A stretch of DNA of 64,000 nucleotides from an uncultured Luminiphilus sp. (GCA_938084055.1 CALKDK010000010.1:124001-188000), one strand, 5' to 3'. Counted from the stretch's first letter, positions 32,377-42,348 are shown. Translations and numbers: made by a program. Notes: a model not told the origin generated them from the letters alone.

Positions 32377-33867
32377 TCAGTGACTCCCCATCAATTTTTC
32401 GACTTCACTGGGATCGTTGTGTATGCCGAATTTGTCGACCACGGTTTCTGTTGCCGCATTCATACCATGGATGGTGACCTCAGCACCCTCACGGCGAAAC
32501 TTGATAACGACTTTATCCAGCGCCGCGACCGATGTGACATCCCAGAAGTGGGCGTATGAGAGATCGATGATGACCCTTTCAACCGCCTCTTTGAAGTCGA
32601 AGGCGCCGATAAACTGTTCACTGGATGCAAAAAATACCTGGCCAACCACCCGGTAGGTCCGGGCGCCCCGTTCCGGATCAAACTCGCTTTTGACCACCAT
32701 GAACCGGCCAATTTTATGGGCAAAAAACAGCGATGCCAGCAGGACGCCCACAAAGACACCGATGGCGAGGTTGTGGGTCGCCACCACCACGATAACCGTG
32801 CTGATCATTACGATATTGCTGGATAGGGTGTTGCGCCGCAGGTCCCGGACCGAGACCCAGGAAAACGTTCCAATGGAGACCATGATCATGACAGCGACCA
32901 GCGCCGCCATGGGAATTCGCTGCAGCCAGCTGTCAAGGAAGACCACCATGATGATCAGGACGGTACCCGCAGTCAGGGTCGACAGTCGGCATCGGCCCCC
33001 TGATTTTACATTGATGATGGATTGTCCAATCATGGCGCAACCTGCCATGCCACCAAAAAAACCCGCTGCCACATTGGCGATGCCCTGGCCTTTGCATTCG
33101 CGATTACGGTCGCTTTGGGTATCCGTAAGATCATCGACGATGGTAGCTGTCATCAGTGATTCAAGAAGCCCGACCACTGCCAGAGCAACGGAGTAGGGTA
33201 GTATAATCAGCAGCGTCTCGAGGGTCAGCGGGATATTGGGGATCAGAAAAATCGGCAGGGTATTGGGCAAGTCACCCATGTCGCCCACAGTCCGGACATC
33301 AACGCCAGCGAGTATACAGACAGCGGTCAGGCTGACGATGCAGACGAGGGGGGAGGGAATGCTCTTGCCGATGCCCGGCAGGCGGGGAAAGAGGTAAATG
33401 ATCGCGAGACCGCTCGCGGTGAGCACGTAGACCTGCCATGTCACGTCGGTCAGCTCGGGTAATTGGGCCATAAAAATCAAAATGGCCAATGCGTTCACGA
33501 ATCCTGTGACGACAGATCTTGAGACAAAACGCATCAGTTCTCCCAGATGGAGATAGCCTGCCAAAATCTGTAGTAGCCCCGTCAGCACGGTGGCTGCCAG
33601 GAGATATTGCAGTCCATGATCCCTGACCAGGGTGACCATGACCAGGGCCATGGCACCCGTAGCCGCAGAGATCATGCCGGGGCGCCCCCCGACAAAGGCA
33701 ATGACAACGGCGATGCAGAATGAGGCATACAGGCCAACACGTGGATCTACCCCCGCGATGATTGAAAACGCGATCGCCTCGGGAATCAGAGCGAGGGCGA
33801 CGACGAGTCCGGCAAGCAGATCAGCGCGAATGTTGTCGAACCATTCGACTTGGAGGTTGGCGAGCAT
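32377..33867 (-). CDS. SulP-family anion permease with C-terminal STAS domain
   Basis: 496 residues with ten or more hydrophobic segments: the SulP signature is near the N-terminus ([41 protein letters not shown]), and the STAS domain occupies roughly 400-496 ([34 protein letters not shown]). Family members carry sulfate, bicarbonate or other anions, often coupled to Na+ or H+. Nearness to cysC-sat makes sulfate a fair guess, but bicarbonate transport of the BicA kind cannot be excluded. Cotranscribed with the Usp gene. Confidence 0.87.
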   Translation of the reverse strand: MLANLQVEWFDNIRADLLAGLVVALALIPEAIAFSIIAGVDPRVGLYASFCIAVVIAFVGGRPGMISAATGAMALVMVTLVRDHGLQYLLAATVLTGLLQILAGYLHLGELMRFVSRSVVTGFVNALAILIFMAQLPELTDVTWQVYVLTASGLAIIYLFPRLPGIGKSIPSPLVCIVSLTAVCILAGVDVRTVGDMGDLPNTLPIFLIPNIPLTLETLLIILPYSVALAVVGLLESLMTATIVDDLTDTQSDRNRECKGQGIANVAAGFFGGMAGCAMIGQSIINVKSGGRCRLSTLTAGTVLIIMVVFLDSWLQRIPMAALVAVMIMVSIGTFSWVSVRDLRRNTLSSNIVMISTVIVVVATHNLAIGVFVGVLLASLFFAHKIGRFMVVKSEFDPERGARTYRVVGQVFFASSEQFIGAFDFKEAVERVIIDLSYAHFWDVTSVAALDKVVIKFRREGAEVTIHGMNAATETVVDKFGIHNDPSEVEKLMGSH

Positions 33868-34143
33868 GACAAAGTCCGAGTTGGATAGGGGCGAGCAATA
33901 TTCGTTGCGGGACCCCTCTCTGGATCAGTGGCCTGCCGGCGGATTCAGGATGGTGAGGCTCTCGGCCCGGCCGAATCCCCGAAGGGGGAGTCGCACACCG
34001 GATGCCTCCGGTCCCCGCGGCGCCCACAAACCGGCACCCTGAGGTCACCTGTCGTCTGCGTGGGCAGGGCGCCTGGCCGTGTCGTGATCTCGGTGCTTTC
34101 CATGCATAATGTGTGCCTAATGCGCAGCGACAGGAGCCCATCA

Positions 34144-35268
34144 ATGGAAGACCCGTATCAGACGATGAAAACCAGGTTGTCCCATGACGTGATCCAGGTG
34201 CTGTTACGTCTGGTGTTCCTGCTCCTGATTCTCTGGGTCTGTGCGCGCATCTTCTCGCCCTTTGCAAGCATTATGCTCTGGGCCTTGATCCTTGCCGTCA
34301 CGCTCTACCCACTTCACATCAAACTGCGCGACTCGCTGGGTTGGCGCGACGGTCGTGCGGCAGCCTTGATTGGCGTCACTGGGCTGCTTCTGCTGGGTGT
34401 GCCGACTGTGTTGCTGGGGATGTCACTGGTTGAGCATGTCACGGATCTCCTGGGCCAGTGGAAGGCGGGTGCACTGACGATCAGGGAGCCCAATGAATCG
34501 ATTCGGGACTGGCCTGTGATCGGCGAGCAGCTTTACGTGGCCTGGCTTGCCGCCTCTGAAAATCTGGAAGCCGTGTTGGCGAGTCACGGCGAGGAGGTTC
34601 GCGCGCTCATCAAGCGGGCGGTGGGCGGCACGACCGATGTGCTCGCGACCATCGGTCTTTTTTTGGGCGCCATCGTTATTGCCAGTATCATGATGGCCTA
34701 CGGTCAGTCGGGTGAGGCGGCACTGGGTAGGATCGCCAATACGCTGGTCGGCGGGAGCCGTGGCGCCCAGTTGCAGCAACTGTCGGTGGCGACAATGCGC
34801 TCGGTCGCTACAGGCGTTATTGGTGTCGCAGTGGTTCAGGCCCTGCTGCTCGGCGTGGGATTCCTCTGGGCGGATGTGCCCGCCGCGGGTGTGCTTGCGG
34901 TCGTAACCCTTTTCATTGGCATTATCCAACTACCGGCACTGCTCATCACATTGCCGGTGCTCGCCTGGTTGTGGACGTCCGGTGATGGGTCCACGGCGAT
35001 GAACGGCGTAATTACCGTGTACCTGCTGATCGCTGGTCTCTCTGATGGCGTCCTGAAACCCATGCTGTTGGGTCGCGGTGTCGATGTGCCCATGCCCGTG
35101 GTGCTGATTGGCGCGCTGGGCGGTATGGTGGGCATGGGCATGATTGGTCTTTTCCTGGGGTCCGTTATTCTCGCCGTGGGGTACCAGCTGTTGTGGGCCT
35201 GGGTGGAGCGTGAGACATCGCTGGCCGAGGATGAAGCCACGCCGCCGGTCCCCGGGGAAGCTCCTTAG
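34144..35268 (+). CDS. AI-2E family transporter (PerM/YdiK-like permease)
   Basis: 374 residues from the ATG at 34144 with AGGAG ten bases upstream; the upstream 72 codons of the frame are Arg/Pro-rich and non-coding in appearance. Hydrophobic segments near 25-75, 150-180 and a large block from 200 to the end fit the family: LILWVCARIFSPFASIMLWA, GAIVIASIMMAYGQ, GGMVGMGMIGLFLGSVILAV. Members export small metabolites or ions; AI-2 export is only one example. It lies 15 bases before the outer-membrane factor gene on the same strand and may be part of the efflux operon. Confidence 0.85.
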   Translation: MEDPYQTMKTRLSHDVIQVLLRLVFLLLILWVCARIFSPFASIMLWALILAVTLYPLHIKLRDSLGWRDGRAAALIGVTGLLLLGVPTVLLGMSLVEHVTDLLGQWKAGALTIREPNESIRDWPVIGEQLYVAWLAASENLEAVLASHGEEVRALIKRAVGGTTDVLATIGLFLGAIVIASIMMAYGQSGEAALGRIANTLVGGSRGAQLQQLSVATMRSVATGVIGVAVVQALLLGVGFLWADVPAAGVLAVVTLFIGIIQLPALLITLPVLAWLWTSGDGSTAMNGVITVYLLIAGLSDGVLKPMLLGRGVDVPMPVVLIGALGGMVGMGMIGLFLGSVILAVGYQLLWAWVERETSLAEDEATPPVPGEAP

Positions 35269-35283
35269 TTCAAAGCGCGCCAG

Positions 35284-36849
35284 ATGCCCCCGAGACTGAG
35301 CGTGTCGAAAAGGTACCCCTGGCCGGTGGCTGCACTCGCTGTGCTGTTGAGCGCGTGTACGACAGTCGGTCCCGACTATACGCCGCCAGATGACGCCTGG
35401 CTCGACGCTTTGGAGTTATCGGTCTACGGCGAATCGGTGACGATGGCGCCTGACAGTGACCTCGAACTGGCGACCTGGTGGCAGCAATTCGATGACCCCG
35501 TGCTCGACTTTCTCATTGATTCAGCCCGGCGGGAAAATCCTGGTCTTAGGCTCGCTGGCCTGCGGGTGCTTGAGGCGAGGGCATTGGCTGCGGCGGCTGG
35601 TGCTGCACTGTATCCACAGGCACAGACGATCAGCGCCGATGCCGCCTACGGCAAGCGCAGCAGCGGCCCCGGTGAGAGCGGCTTCTCTACCTGGGATGCG
35701 GGATTCAATATTGGTTGGGAACTGGACTTTTGGGGGCGCTTTCAGCGCGGAATCGAATCCGCTGATAGCGCTTATTTTGCCTCGGTTGCGAACCAGAGGG
35801 ACGCCCAGGTCCTGTTGGCGGCGACAATAGCTGACACCTACTGGCGCTTCCGCATCATAGAGGCCCGCATTGCCATCCTGAATAAGAACGCGCAGCAGCA
35901 GGGCCGGAGTTATGAAATTACCCGTCAGATGTTTGAGGCGGGACAGCAGTCTGAACTGGACCTGCAGCAGGCCAGGACGCAATACCTGGCGACGCTGTCG
36001 ACTTTGCCAGGGCTCGAGGGCGCTGGGTCCCAGCTGGTCAATGCACTCTCGGCACTATTGGGCCGGGGCCCCGGCGAGCTGCGCGGAGCTCTGGACTCTG
36101 ATGCTCCCCTGCCCACCGACCATACCGTGGCGCTGGAGGAACTCCCGGCGGTCTTGATTCAACGCCGTCCTGACGTGCGCGCCAGCCTGTGGTCGGTGGC
36201 AGCACAGTCGGCCCAGATAGGGATCGCGGAAGCAGAGTATTACCCGTCGATCGCTATCGGTGGCAGCGTGGGTTGGACGGGAAACTCGCTCCCGGCTGTG
36301 GACAGCACGGGTCTTTTGGGCGCGGGTCCTGCGCTTCGTTGGACCGTGTTTGACTGGGGGCGTATTGCCAACAGTGTTCGCATCCAGGACGCCCGCCTCC
36401 AGCAAACTCTCGAAGCGTATCGCAACACCGTGCTTAATGCGGCGAGGGAGATCAACGACGCCTCGATCGCCCTTGATAAGTCATCCGAACAGCGCGCTTT
36501 GCTGGTTGAGACTGTCGATGCCTCAGAGCGGGCGCTTGAGATTGCTACGACACGCTACCGGGAAGGCTATGCGGATTTCCAGCGCGTGCTCGATGCGCAA
36601 CGTGTCGTCTTCACCCAGGCGGATCGCAAACTACAGAACGACGGGCAGCACCTGCGGGCTATTGTTGCAATGTACACGGCATTGGGCGGAGGCTGGCGGC
36701 CTGACCAAATAGATGACATGTTGCCTCCGGAGCTTTTGCAGCAAATGCAGGAACGGTCCGACTGGGGTGATTTACCCACAATTCCTGTGCTCGACGCGAC
36801 ACAACCACCGGCGACAGAAAACGACACTATTACGGAGCCCTCACCATGA
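35284..36849 (+). CDS. Outer-membrane efflux lipoprotein, NodT/OprM type
   Basis: 521 residues with a lipoprotein signal peptide: the lipobox LLSAC ends at Cys25 or so. Then CTTVGPDYTPPDDAW, typical of NodT-family outer-membrane factors, WWQQFDDPVLDFLIDSA, and two repeats of long helices. EYYPSIAIGGSVGWTG and RRPDVRASLWSVAAQSAQIG match the conserved family segments. It would form the outer-membrane channel of the tripartite pump encoded by the following two genes. The stop overlaps the adaptor start (ATGA). Confidence 0.9.
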   Translation: MPPRLSVSKRYPWPVAALAVLLSACTTVGPDYTPPDDAWLDALELSVYGESVTMAPDSDLELATWWQQFDDPVLDFLIDSARRENPGLRLAGLRVLEARALAAAAGAALYPQAQTISADAAYGKRSSGPGESGFSTWDAGFNIGWELDFWGRFQRGIESADSAYFASVANQRDAQVLLAATIADTYWRFRIIEARIAILNKNAQQQGRSYEITRQMFEAGQQSELDLQQARTQYLATLSTLPGLEGAGSQLVNALSALLGRGPGELRGALDSDAPLPTDHTVALEELPAVLIQRRPDVRASLWSVAAQSAQIGIAEAEYYPSIAIGGSVGWTGNSLPAVDSTGLLGAGPALRWTVFDWGRIANSVRIQDARLQQTLEAYRNTVLNAAREINDASIALDKSSEQRALLVETVDASERALEIATTRYREGYADFQRVLDAQRVVFTQADRKLQNDGQHLRAIVAMYTALGGGWRPDQIDDMLPPELLQQMQERSDWGDLPTIPVLDATQPPATENDTITEPSP

Positions 36850-37949
36850 CGACTAATGAAGAGGCGGCAGGCGCCAAAACGGTCAATCGTGGCGCTGGAT
36901 TGGTTTTTGCATTCCTGATCCTTATTCTGACTTGGTACGTTGCGGCGGATCGACTCACGCCCTATACCTCCCAGGCGCGCGTCGAAGGGTTCGTCGTCGG
37001 CGTTGCCCCCAAAGTGGCCGGATTGGTCAGTGAGGTGAATATTGCCAACAACCAGTCGGTCGCGGCGGGTGACACCCTTTTTGTGATCGATGATTCTGAT
37101 TACCTGATTGCACTGGAGCGGGCAGAGTCAGAGTTGCAGAAGGCCCAGCAGCAATTGGCCGCGGGTGATGCGGGCGTTGAGGCGGCCAGGGCTGGCCTCG
37201 ATGCGGCAGTGGCAAACCAGGAAAAAAGCACCAAGGATTTTGAGCGGCTGAGCCGATTGTACGAGCAGGATCCCGGCACCATCAGCCAGCGCAGGCTGGA
37301 AATGTCAAAGGCCTCACTGGAGGCTTCGACGGCGCAGGTGGCCGCTGCACGTGCGGATATCCAGCGGGCAATCGACGCCAAAGGTGGGGATGATGACGCG
37401 AGCAATGCCTTTCTGAAGTCAGCGCGGAGTGCACTCGCCAAAGCGCAGTTGGATCTTGCCAATACGCGTGTCCGCGCAGCAAAAACAGGTGTCGTTACCG
37501 ATCTCCGTGCAGAGGTCGGTCAGTTTGCTGGCGTGGGTAAGCCGGTCGTTACCCTGGTCGCCACCGATGCGGTCTGGATCAATGCGGCGTTCACCGAGAA
37601 TAATCTCAACGCGCTCAAACCGGGCACTGAAGTTGAAATTCTGTTTGATGTTGTTCCCGGCCGCGTTTACGAGGGCCGTGTGCGCTCGATTGGTCTCGGG
37701 GTCAGTGCATCCCAGCCGACCCAGCCCGGTACCCTACCCAACATCCAGAATGATCGTGACTGGCTGCGCCAGGCCCAGCGGTTTCCGGTACAGATTGACA
37801 TCAGCGATCTCTCGGATCAGGAGCTCCGGGAGGCGCTGCGCATCGGCGGGCAGGCCTCTATCGTTGCCTACGGTGATGCTCCTTGGTTACTTGATGCGCT
37901 GGCCTGGACCAGTATTCGCGTGCGCAGCATCCTATCCTATGCCTATTGA
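36846..37949 (+). CDS. Membrane fusion (adaptor) protein, HlyD/EmrA family
   Basis: 367 residues with one N-terminal transmembrane segment (about 17-34, AGLVFAFLILILTWYVA), then the biotinyl-lipoyl half-motifs (GFVVGVAPKVAGLVSEVNIANNQ and RVRAAKTGVVTDLRAEVGQFA), an Ala/Gln-rich helical hairpin (about 95-185), and a beta-barrel domain. It bridges the inner-membrane DUF2955 protein and the outer-membrane factor. It overlaps both neighbours, so the three genes form one translational unit. Similarity to AaeA/EmrA adaptors suggests export of aromatic or weak-acid compounds. Confidence 0.9.
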   Translation: MTTNEEAAGAKTVNRGAGLVFAFLILILTWYVAADRLTPYTSQARVEGFVVGVAPKVAGLVSEVNIANNQSVAAGDTLFVIDDSDYLIALERAESELQKAQQQLAAGDAGVEAARAGLDAAVANQEKSTKDFERLSRLYEQDPGTISQRRLEMSKASLEASTAQVAAARADIQRAIDAKGGDDDASNAFLKSARSALAKAQLDLANTRVRAAKTGVVTDLRAEVGQFAGVGKPVVTLVATDAVWINAAFTENNLNALKPGTEVEILFDVVPGRVYEGRVRSIGLGVSASQPTQPGTLPNIQNDRDWLRQAQRFPVQIDISDLSDQELREALRIGGQASIVAYGDAPWLLDALAWTSIRVRSILSYAY

Positions 37950-38964
37950 AGCGCGTCGGACGTTCCGACTGGCCCTGACGGTCTCCCTGGCGCTGCTACT
38001 GTCCTATGGTAGTGGCATGTCCCTCCCTTACTTTGCACCCCTCCTGGCGCTGATCCTGACGGTTCGGCCTGCCCCGCCCATGCCGGCAGCCAAGCTCCTG
38101 GTTCTCGCTGTGGCATTGACGGTTATTCTCGGCGTGGGTCTGGTGGTTGCACCCCTCGTTGAGCAGTACCCACCCATTGGACTGACGTTGGTTGGCTTGG
38201 GTTTGTTTCTCAGTAGCCGTATGAGCCTCGCCGGGGAAAATGCTGCTGTAGGAACGCTGCTTGCCATGGGGCTTACCCTGATATCAGCGCTTGGTGTTTT
38301 GAGCCTGGCGCTGGCACAAACACTGGTGCTGATGCTGGTAGCTGCTGTGGTCATTGCCGTTTTCAGTCAGTGGGTGGTCTACCCATTTTTTCCGGAACCC
38401 TCGCACATTGACGAACCCGCAGCAGGTGCCGCCGAGGGTTCAGCTGGGGCGCCGCTGCGGGCAGTGAGGGCCGTTGTCGTAATCATGCCTGCTTACCTGT
38501 TCCTGTTGATCAATCCAACAGGACACACGCCAGTGATGATGAAATCCATACTACTCGCACAGTCTGCCGATGTTAGGCAGGCGAAGAAGTCCGGGTTGGA
38601 GTTGCTCGGGGCAACACTGTTGGGAGGGCTTCTCGCGGCCCTGCTTTGGTTTGGTTTGAAGCTCTCGCCCAACCTTGAGCTGTTTGCAGTCTGGATTTTG
38701 CTGGCGTTTATTCTGCTGGGGCGCAAACTCTACGTATCCGGGACAACCGGCAGGACCGAGCAGTTTTGGTTGGATACCGCTGTAACAATGTTGATTCTGC
38801 TTGGCCCGGCAGTTGCCGACAGTGCAGCGGGGAGAGACCCTTATCAGGCTTTTGCCTTTCGCTTTGGCATGTTTTTGTTGGTTGCACTATATGCCTGGGC
38901 CAGTATGGCACTGCTCAACAGGTTGGGCTGGCTTGATGCAGGGGAGAGGGGGGTGACGACGTGA
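37939..38964 (+). CDS. DUF2955/FUSC-type inner-membrane protein of a tripartite pump
   Basis: 341 residues from the ATG at 37939, overlapping the adaptor stop by 11 bases; the long frame extension upstream lies inside the adaptor gene and is rejected. Two blocks of hydrophobic helices (about 10-145 and 165-330) are separated by a short polar, Ala/Gly-rich segment (EPAAGAAEGSAGAPLRA), an arrangement seen in FUSC/AaeB-type exporters. Key segment: NPTGHTPVMMKSILLAQSADVRQ. The family is little studied; in context it replaces the RND or MFS pump expected with this adaptor. Confidence 0.78.
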   Translation: MPIEARRTFRLALTVSLALLLSYGSGMSLPYFAPLLALILTVRPAPPMPAAKLLVLAVALTVILGVGLVVAPLVEQYPPIGLTLVGLGLFLSSRMSLAGENAAVGTLLAMGLTLISALGVLSLALAQTLVLMLVAAVVIAVFSQWVVYPFFPEPSHIDEPAAGAAEGSAGAPLRAVRAVVVIMPAYLFLLINPTGHTPVMMKSILLAQSADVRQAKKSGLELLGATLLGGLLAALLWFGLKLSPNLELFAVWILLAFILLGRKLYVSGTTGRTEQFWLDTAVTMLILLGPAVADSAAGRDPYQAFAFRFGMFLLVALYAWASMALLNRLGWLDAGERGVTT

Positions 38965-39413
38965 TCATGAGCTTAACGGTGGGATTCGCCGCGATGATCG
39001 TCTGTCTCTTCGTACAGGGGATACTGCTTTACGTTGCAACCCGTTATTACATCGGTCACCTGGGCTGGATCAAAACGTCATCACGGGCCATGGCGCTGGT
39101 GCTGATTGCCCAGGTTATGCTTATGCTGGTCCTGGGTAACCTGTGCCAGGGCGGTATCTGGGCACTGTTGTTTATGTTTCTTGGGGAGTTCCAGGATTTC
39201 CAGACGGCCTACTATCACTCGCTGGTTAATTTTTCGACGCTCGGATACGGCGATATTGTGATGTCGGAGCGCTGGCGAATCCTGGGGCCAATTCAAGCTA
39301 TTAACGGGGTTTTGATGATCGGTGTCAGCACCGCCTCCATCACCTCCGTGGTCCAGGATACGTTCGAGCGATCCCGTCTGCTGCAGGGACCGAAACCAGG
39401 GGCTGACACTTGA
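38961..39413 (+). CDS. Small two-helix potassium channel (Ion_trans_2 type)
   Basis: 150 residues from a GTG at 38961 that overlaps the upstream stop (GTGA) and has a G-rich binding site ten bases before it; an ATG at 38967 is an alternative. Predicted helices near 4-30, 40-65 and 115-135 frame a pore loop with the selectivity filter TLGYGD (about residues 92-97). No voltage sensor and no ligand-binding domain are visible. It is the last gene of the efflux operon, a position that suggests control of membrane potential during export; this is inference. Confidence 0.8.
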   Translation: MIMSLTVGFAAMIVCLFVQGILLYVATRYYIGHLGWIKTSSRAMALVLIAQVMLMLVLGNLCQGGIWALLFMFLGEFQDFQTAYYHSLVNFSTLGYGDIVMSERWRILGPIQAINGVLMIGVSTASITSVVQDTFERSRLLQGPKPGADT

Positions 39414-39484
39414 GGGACCCCTGCGAGCAAACCCGGTATTACCGGGAAAACTTCTGAACTAGGCAGGGTGAGCCAGCGTAACAG

Positions 39485-41299
39485 ATGCTGAAGTCTGTCT
39501 TGGGGTTATCCATGGTTAGATCATCGAGAGCCGTATTGTTCTCCGCATTGCTGTGCAGTGGCCTCGTGGCTTGCTCGCAGCCCGTCATGAAACCTGTTCC
39601 GGGCTCAGAGGTCGCCACTGAGTCGGGTGCCGTCATGGGTATGGCCGCCAGTCAACGGGTCATTCACTGGCGGGACATCCCTTTTGCCCAGGCACCGATT
39701 GGTAAGTTGCGGTGGCGTGCACCGCAGCCCTACGAGAACCGAGAAGCGGTTATCACGCCTAAAACAGAAAGCCTGTGTGTGCAGACGGCTGGCGAGATCA
39801 CCGGCACCGATGGCACTGGACCCGTGGGCTCCGAGGACTGCCTGTACCTCGATGTGGTCGCACCGGAAAATTACCAGGGTCAAAGTCTGCCAGTGATGTT
39901 TTGGATTCACGGCGGGGGGAATACATCGGGCAGCAAAGATGCCTACGATTTTTCTGCTCTGGCGCAGCAGCAGGGCGTGGTTGTCGTGACAATAAATTAC
40001 CGACTCGGTCCTTTCGGCTGGTTCACCCATCCGGCTGTTCAGGACGATGCCCGTGGTTTGGATCGAACGTCGAATTTCGGCCAGCTGGATATTATCGCTG
40101 CCCTCGGATGGACACAGCGTAATATAGCGGCGTTTGGCGGCGATCCGGATAACGTCACGGTATTTGGTGAGAGCGCGGGGGGGCACAATGTCTATGCCCT
40201 GTTGGTCTCCCCGTTGGCGGACGGGTTGTTTCACAGGGCGATTGCCCAGTCGGGGTATACCACCACCGTCACCCTCCGCGAGGCATTTAACCGGCAGCGT
40301 GAATTCCCACAAATCGATCGTGGTGGCTGGGAACTGACCGCGGCGCTGGCACTGGAACCGGACGGTGTAACCGGGGCAGAGCTGCGCGGCGTGTCAGCCT
40401 ATGATCTGCTCGACGCCTACTACAGTCTCGAGAAGGACCACCTCTCACCGCTCACGACCGCGGATGGCGTTGTGGTCCCGCTCAAGGGCATTGATGCGGC
40501 ACTGGCGGATCCACAGTTCGCCAAATCGGTACCGGTGCTAGCCGGGTCCAACCGCGATGAGGTGACCCTGTGGCTGGGTCTGAACCGGTATTTCGTTGAC
40601 GGTGATCCGGTGTTGTTCGGTTTATTACCCCCCCGCATGAGCCTCAAGGACGCTGAGATGTACCGATACTGGGTGGATCTGCGTTCGCGCGGCTGGAAAG
40701 CCCGGGGAGTTGATCAGCCCATGCTTAGTCTGGGCGCGGCTGGCTACACCGACCTGTATGTCTATCGCTTCGACTGGGATGAGCAGTCAGAGAATTGGTT
40801 CCTGTCCTTCCCTGAACTGTTGGGGGCTTCCCATGCCTCGGAAATTGCCTTCATTATGGGCGCCCCGATGTTCGGTTCCGTGGGGAAGTACATGTACCCC
40901 GATACTGAATCGGCCCAGCAAATGACGGCGATCATGATGACCGCATGGGCTGAGTTTGCCCGCTACGGCCTCCCCGGGCCGATAGCTGGCAACCCGTGGC
41001 CGCCTTTTATGGCACAGGCCCCCCACACAATGGTCCTCGATGGCACCGAGGGCAGTGGGGTTGTCATGAACAGCCCAACCCTTGAGGGTCTACTTCAGGA
41101 GATCGAGGCGCCGTCCAGGCTCAATGATGCCGAGCGATGCATACTGGTGTGGGAGATGGTAACCAATATTGGCCAACCCGAATACGGTGACTACGAGCGC
41201 TGGAATGCCGGTGAATGTGCTGACTTTAACGCGCGGGCCAGCAAACGGGCGATTACTGAGGCCCTGGTTGAGGAGTATGGCTCAGCATACCTGCCCTGA
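39485..41299 (+). CDS. Carboxylesterase type B, lipoprotein or exported
   Basis: 604 residues. The N-terminus has a signal sequence with lipobox-like SGLVAC (Cys30). Catalytic features of type B esterases are IHGGG (oxyanion hole, about 141-145) and GESAGG with the nucleophile Ser230. NYRLGPFGWF and the SEDCLYLDV segment are also typical. The catalytic acid and histidine lie in the C-terminal half (a His near SHASEIAF is a candidate). It would hydrolyse esters at the cell surface or in the periplasm, perhaps sterol esters or lipids, which is speculative. It stands alone, about 70 bases after the channel gene. Confidence 0.87.
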   Translation: MLKSVLGLSMVRSSRAVLFSALLCSGLVACSQPVMKPVPGSEVATESGAVMGMAASQRVIHWRDIPFAQAPIGKLRWRAPQPYENREAVITPKTESLCVQTAGEITGTDGTGPVGSEDCLYLDVVAPENYQGQSLPVMFWIHGGGNTSGSKDAYDFSALAQQQGVVVVTINYRLGPFGWFTHPAVQDDARGLDRTSNFGQLDIIAALGWTQRNIAAFGGDPDNVTVFGESAGGHNVYALLVSPLADGLFHRAIAQSGYTTTVTLREAFNRQREFPQIDRGGWELTAALALEPDGVTGAELRGVSAYDLLDAYYSLEKDHLSPLTTADGVVVPLKGIDAALADPQFAKSVPVLAGSNRDEVTLWLGLNRYFVDGDPVLFGLLPPRMSLKDAEMYRYWVDLRSRGWKARGVDQPMLSLGAAGYTDLYVYRFDWDEQSENWFLSFPELLGASHASEIAFIMGAPMFGSVGKYMYPDTESAQQMTAIMMTAWAEFARYGLPGPIAGNPWPPFMAQAPHTMVLDGTEGSGVVMNSPTLEGLLQEIEAPSRLNDAERCILVWEMVTNIGQPEYGDYERWNAGECADFNARASKRAITEALVEEYGSAYLP

Positions 41300-41392
41300 C
41301 GACAGGGCCGCCGGCTGGCGCGGCGCGGTGGTCGCCCCTGTGCCGCCTCGTGTCACGCTGTCCCGGCAGTCCTGCCCTGGGGGAGGTACGGC

Positions 41393-42019
41393 ATGACCCT
41401 GACGACGCGAATTCTGGCCATTACAGGCGCATCTGGCTCGGGCAAAAGCACGGTGGCCCGTGCCCTCGTAGGGGACTGCAATCGGGATAGCGCTGATACA
41501 TCGGCCTGTTTGCTGAGTCTGGATGCCTACTATCGGGACCTCAGTGACCTTTCGATAACTGAGAGGGAGCAGGTGGATTTCGATAACCCAGATGCGGTCG
41601 AATTCGCTCTATTTCAACAGCATTTGGAGTCGCTGCGCTGTGGTATGGGCGTGCCCGCACCGCGCTATGATTTCTCCAGCCACACCCGCGTCAAGGGTGC
41701 CAGTGACACAATTGGACCCGCCAGGCTGGTCGTTGCTGATGGTTTGCTGCTGGGTGCCTGGCGCGATCTGGCGGCTGTCGTGGATCACATTGTGTTTGTG
41801 GAAACGCCGCTCGACCTCTGTCTGCAACGGCGAATGGAGCGCGATTGCGGTGAGCGTGGACGTACGCCTGAATCAGTCCATGACTTCTGGGAAACGCGGG
41901 CTCTGCCTGCATTTTTGGCTTGGAGCGAAGCCGCGCGCGCGGGCGCCCACCTGGTGGTGAGTGGCGAATCAGCCGTGCCCGATGTGGTACATGCAATTCG
42001 CCGCGCCTTTGGTATCTAA
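41393..42019 (+). CDS. P-loop kinase of the uridine kinase family
   Basis: 208 residues with Walker A GASGSGKST (about 11-19), the segment LSLDAYYRDLSDLSITER (uridine kinase-like DxFY region), DFDNPDAVEF, APRYDFSSHTR and VVADGLLLGA, all in the order seen in uridine/phosphoribulokinase-type enzymes. It likely phosphorylates a nucleoside or related small alcohol with ATP or GTP. Uridine as substrate is inferred from family. Its stop overlaps the stop of the convergent HNH gene by four bases. Confidence 0.82.
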   Translation: MTLTTRILAITGASGSGKSTVARALVGDCNRDSADTSACLLSLDAYYRDLSDLSITEREQVDFDNPDAVEFALFQQHLESLRCGMGVPAPRYDFSSHTRVKGASDTIGPARLVVADGLLLGAWRDLAAVVDHIVFVETPLDLCLQRRMERDCGERGRTPESVHDFWETRALPAFLAWSEAARAGAHLVVSGESAVPDVVHAIRRAFGI

Positions 42020-42348
42020 ACCGTTTCCCGCTGTCGGGCAACCCACTCAAAGTGACGCACCAACTCTGTGTCTGCCAGGAGCAGAGCCAGGGTATTGAAC
42101 TGCCGCGCGAGGGTCATTTCGTCATACCGTTTGTGGATGCCCCGATGGCAACGCCGGCACACCATGATCCCGGCATGGAGGGTTTCGTTGTCATAGCGTC
42201 TTTGAAAGTGCGGCCTACGATGGACCTTCCTGGGTATCAGGTGATGAAACGTAAGGGGCACCCGCCTGCCGCAGCATACGCAGGGGGCTATCAGCCCCCG
42301 CTGACGTTTTTCGGTGCGCCCGCTATGGGGCAGATGCCAGTGCCGCAT
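42016..42348 (-). CDS. Small HNH-motif protein
   Basis: 110 residues from the ATG at 42348; the frame is open further upstream inside the glutathione peroxidase gene, so the true start is uncertain and binding-site support is weak. The zinc-finger HNH pattern is clear: CVCCGR, FHHLIPRKVHRR, and CRRCHRGIHKRYDE, followed by ARQFNTLALLLAD and FEWVARQR. Small single-domain HNH proteins of about 100 residues with this exact tail occur in many bacteria; their function is not known, and nuclease activity is only presumed. It overlaps the end of the peroxidase gene by about 25 bases. Confidence 0.68.
   Translation of the reverse strand: MRHWHLPHSGRTEKRQRGLIAPCVCCGRRVPLTFHHLIPRKVHRRPHFQRRYDNETLHAGIMVCRRCHRGIHKRYDEMTLARQFNTLALLLADTELVRHFEWVARQRETV

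Noticed and set aside
37429..37938. 170-codon upstream extension of the DUF2955 gene
   Set aside because: Lies entirely within the adaptor gene in another frame; the ATG at 37939 overlaps the adaptor stop in the usual coupled manner.
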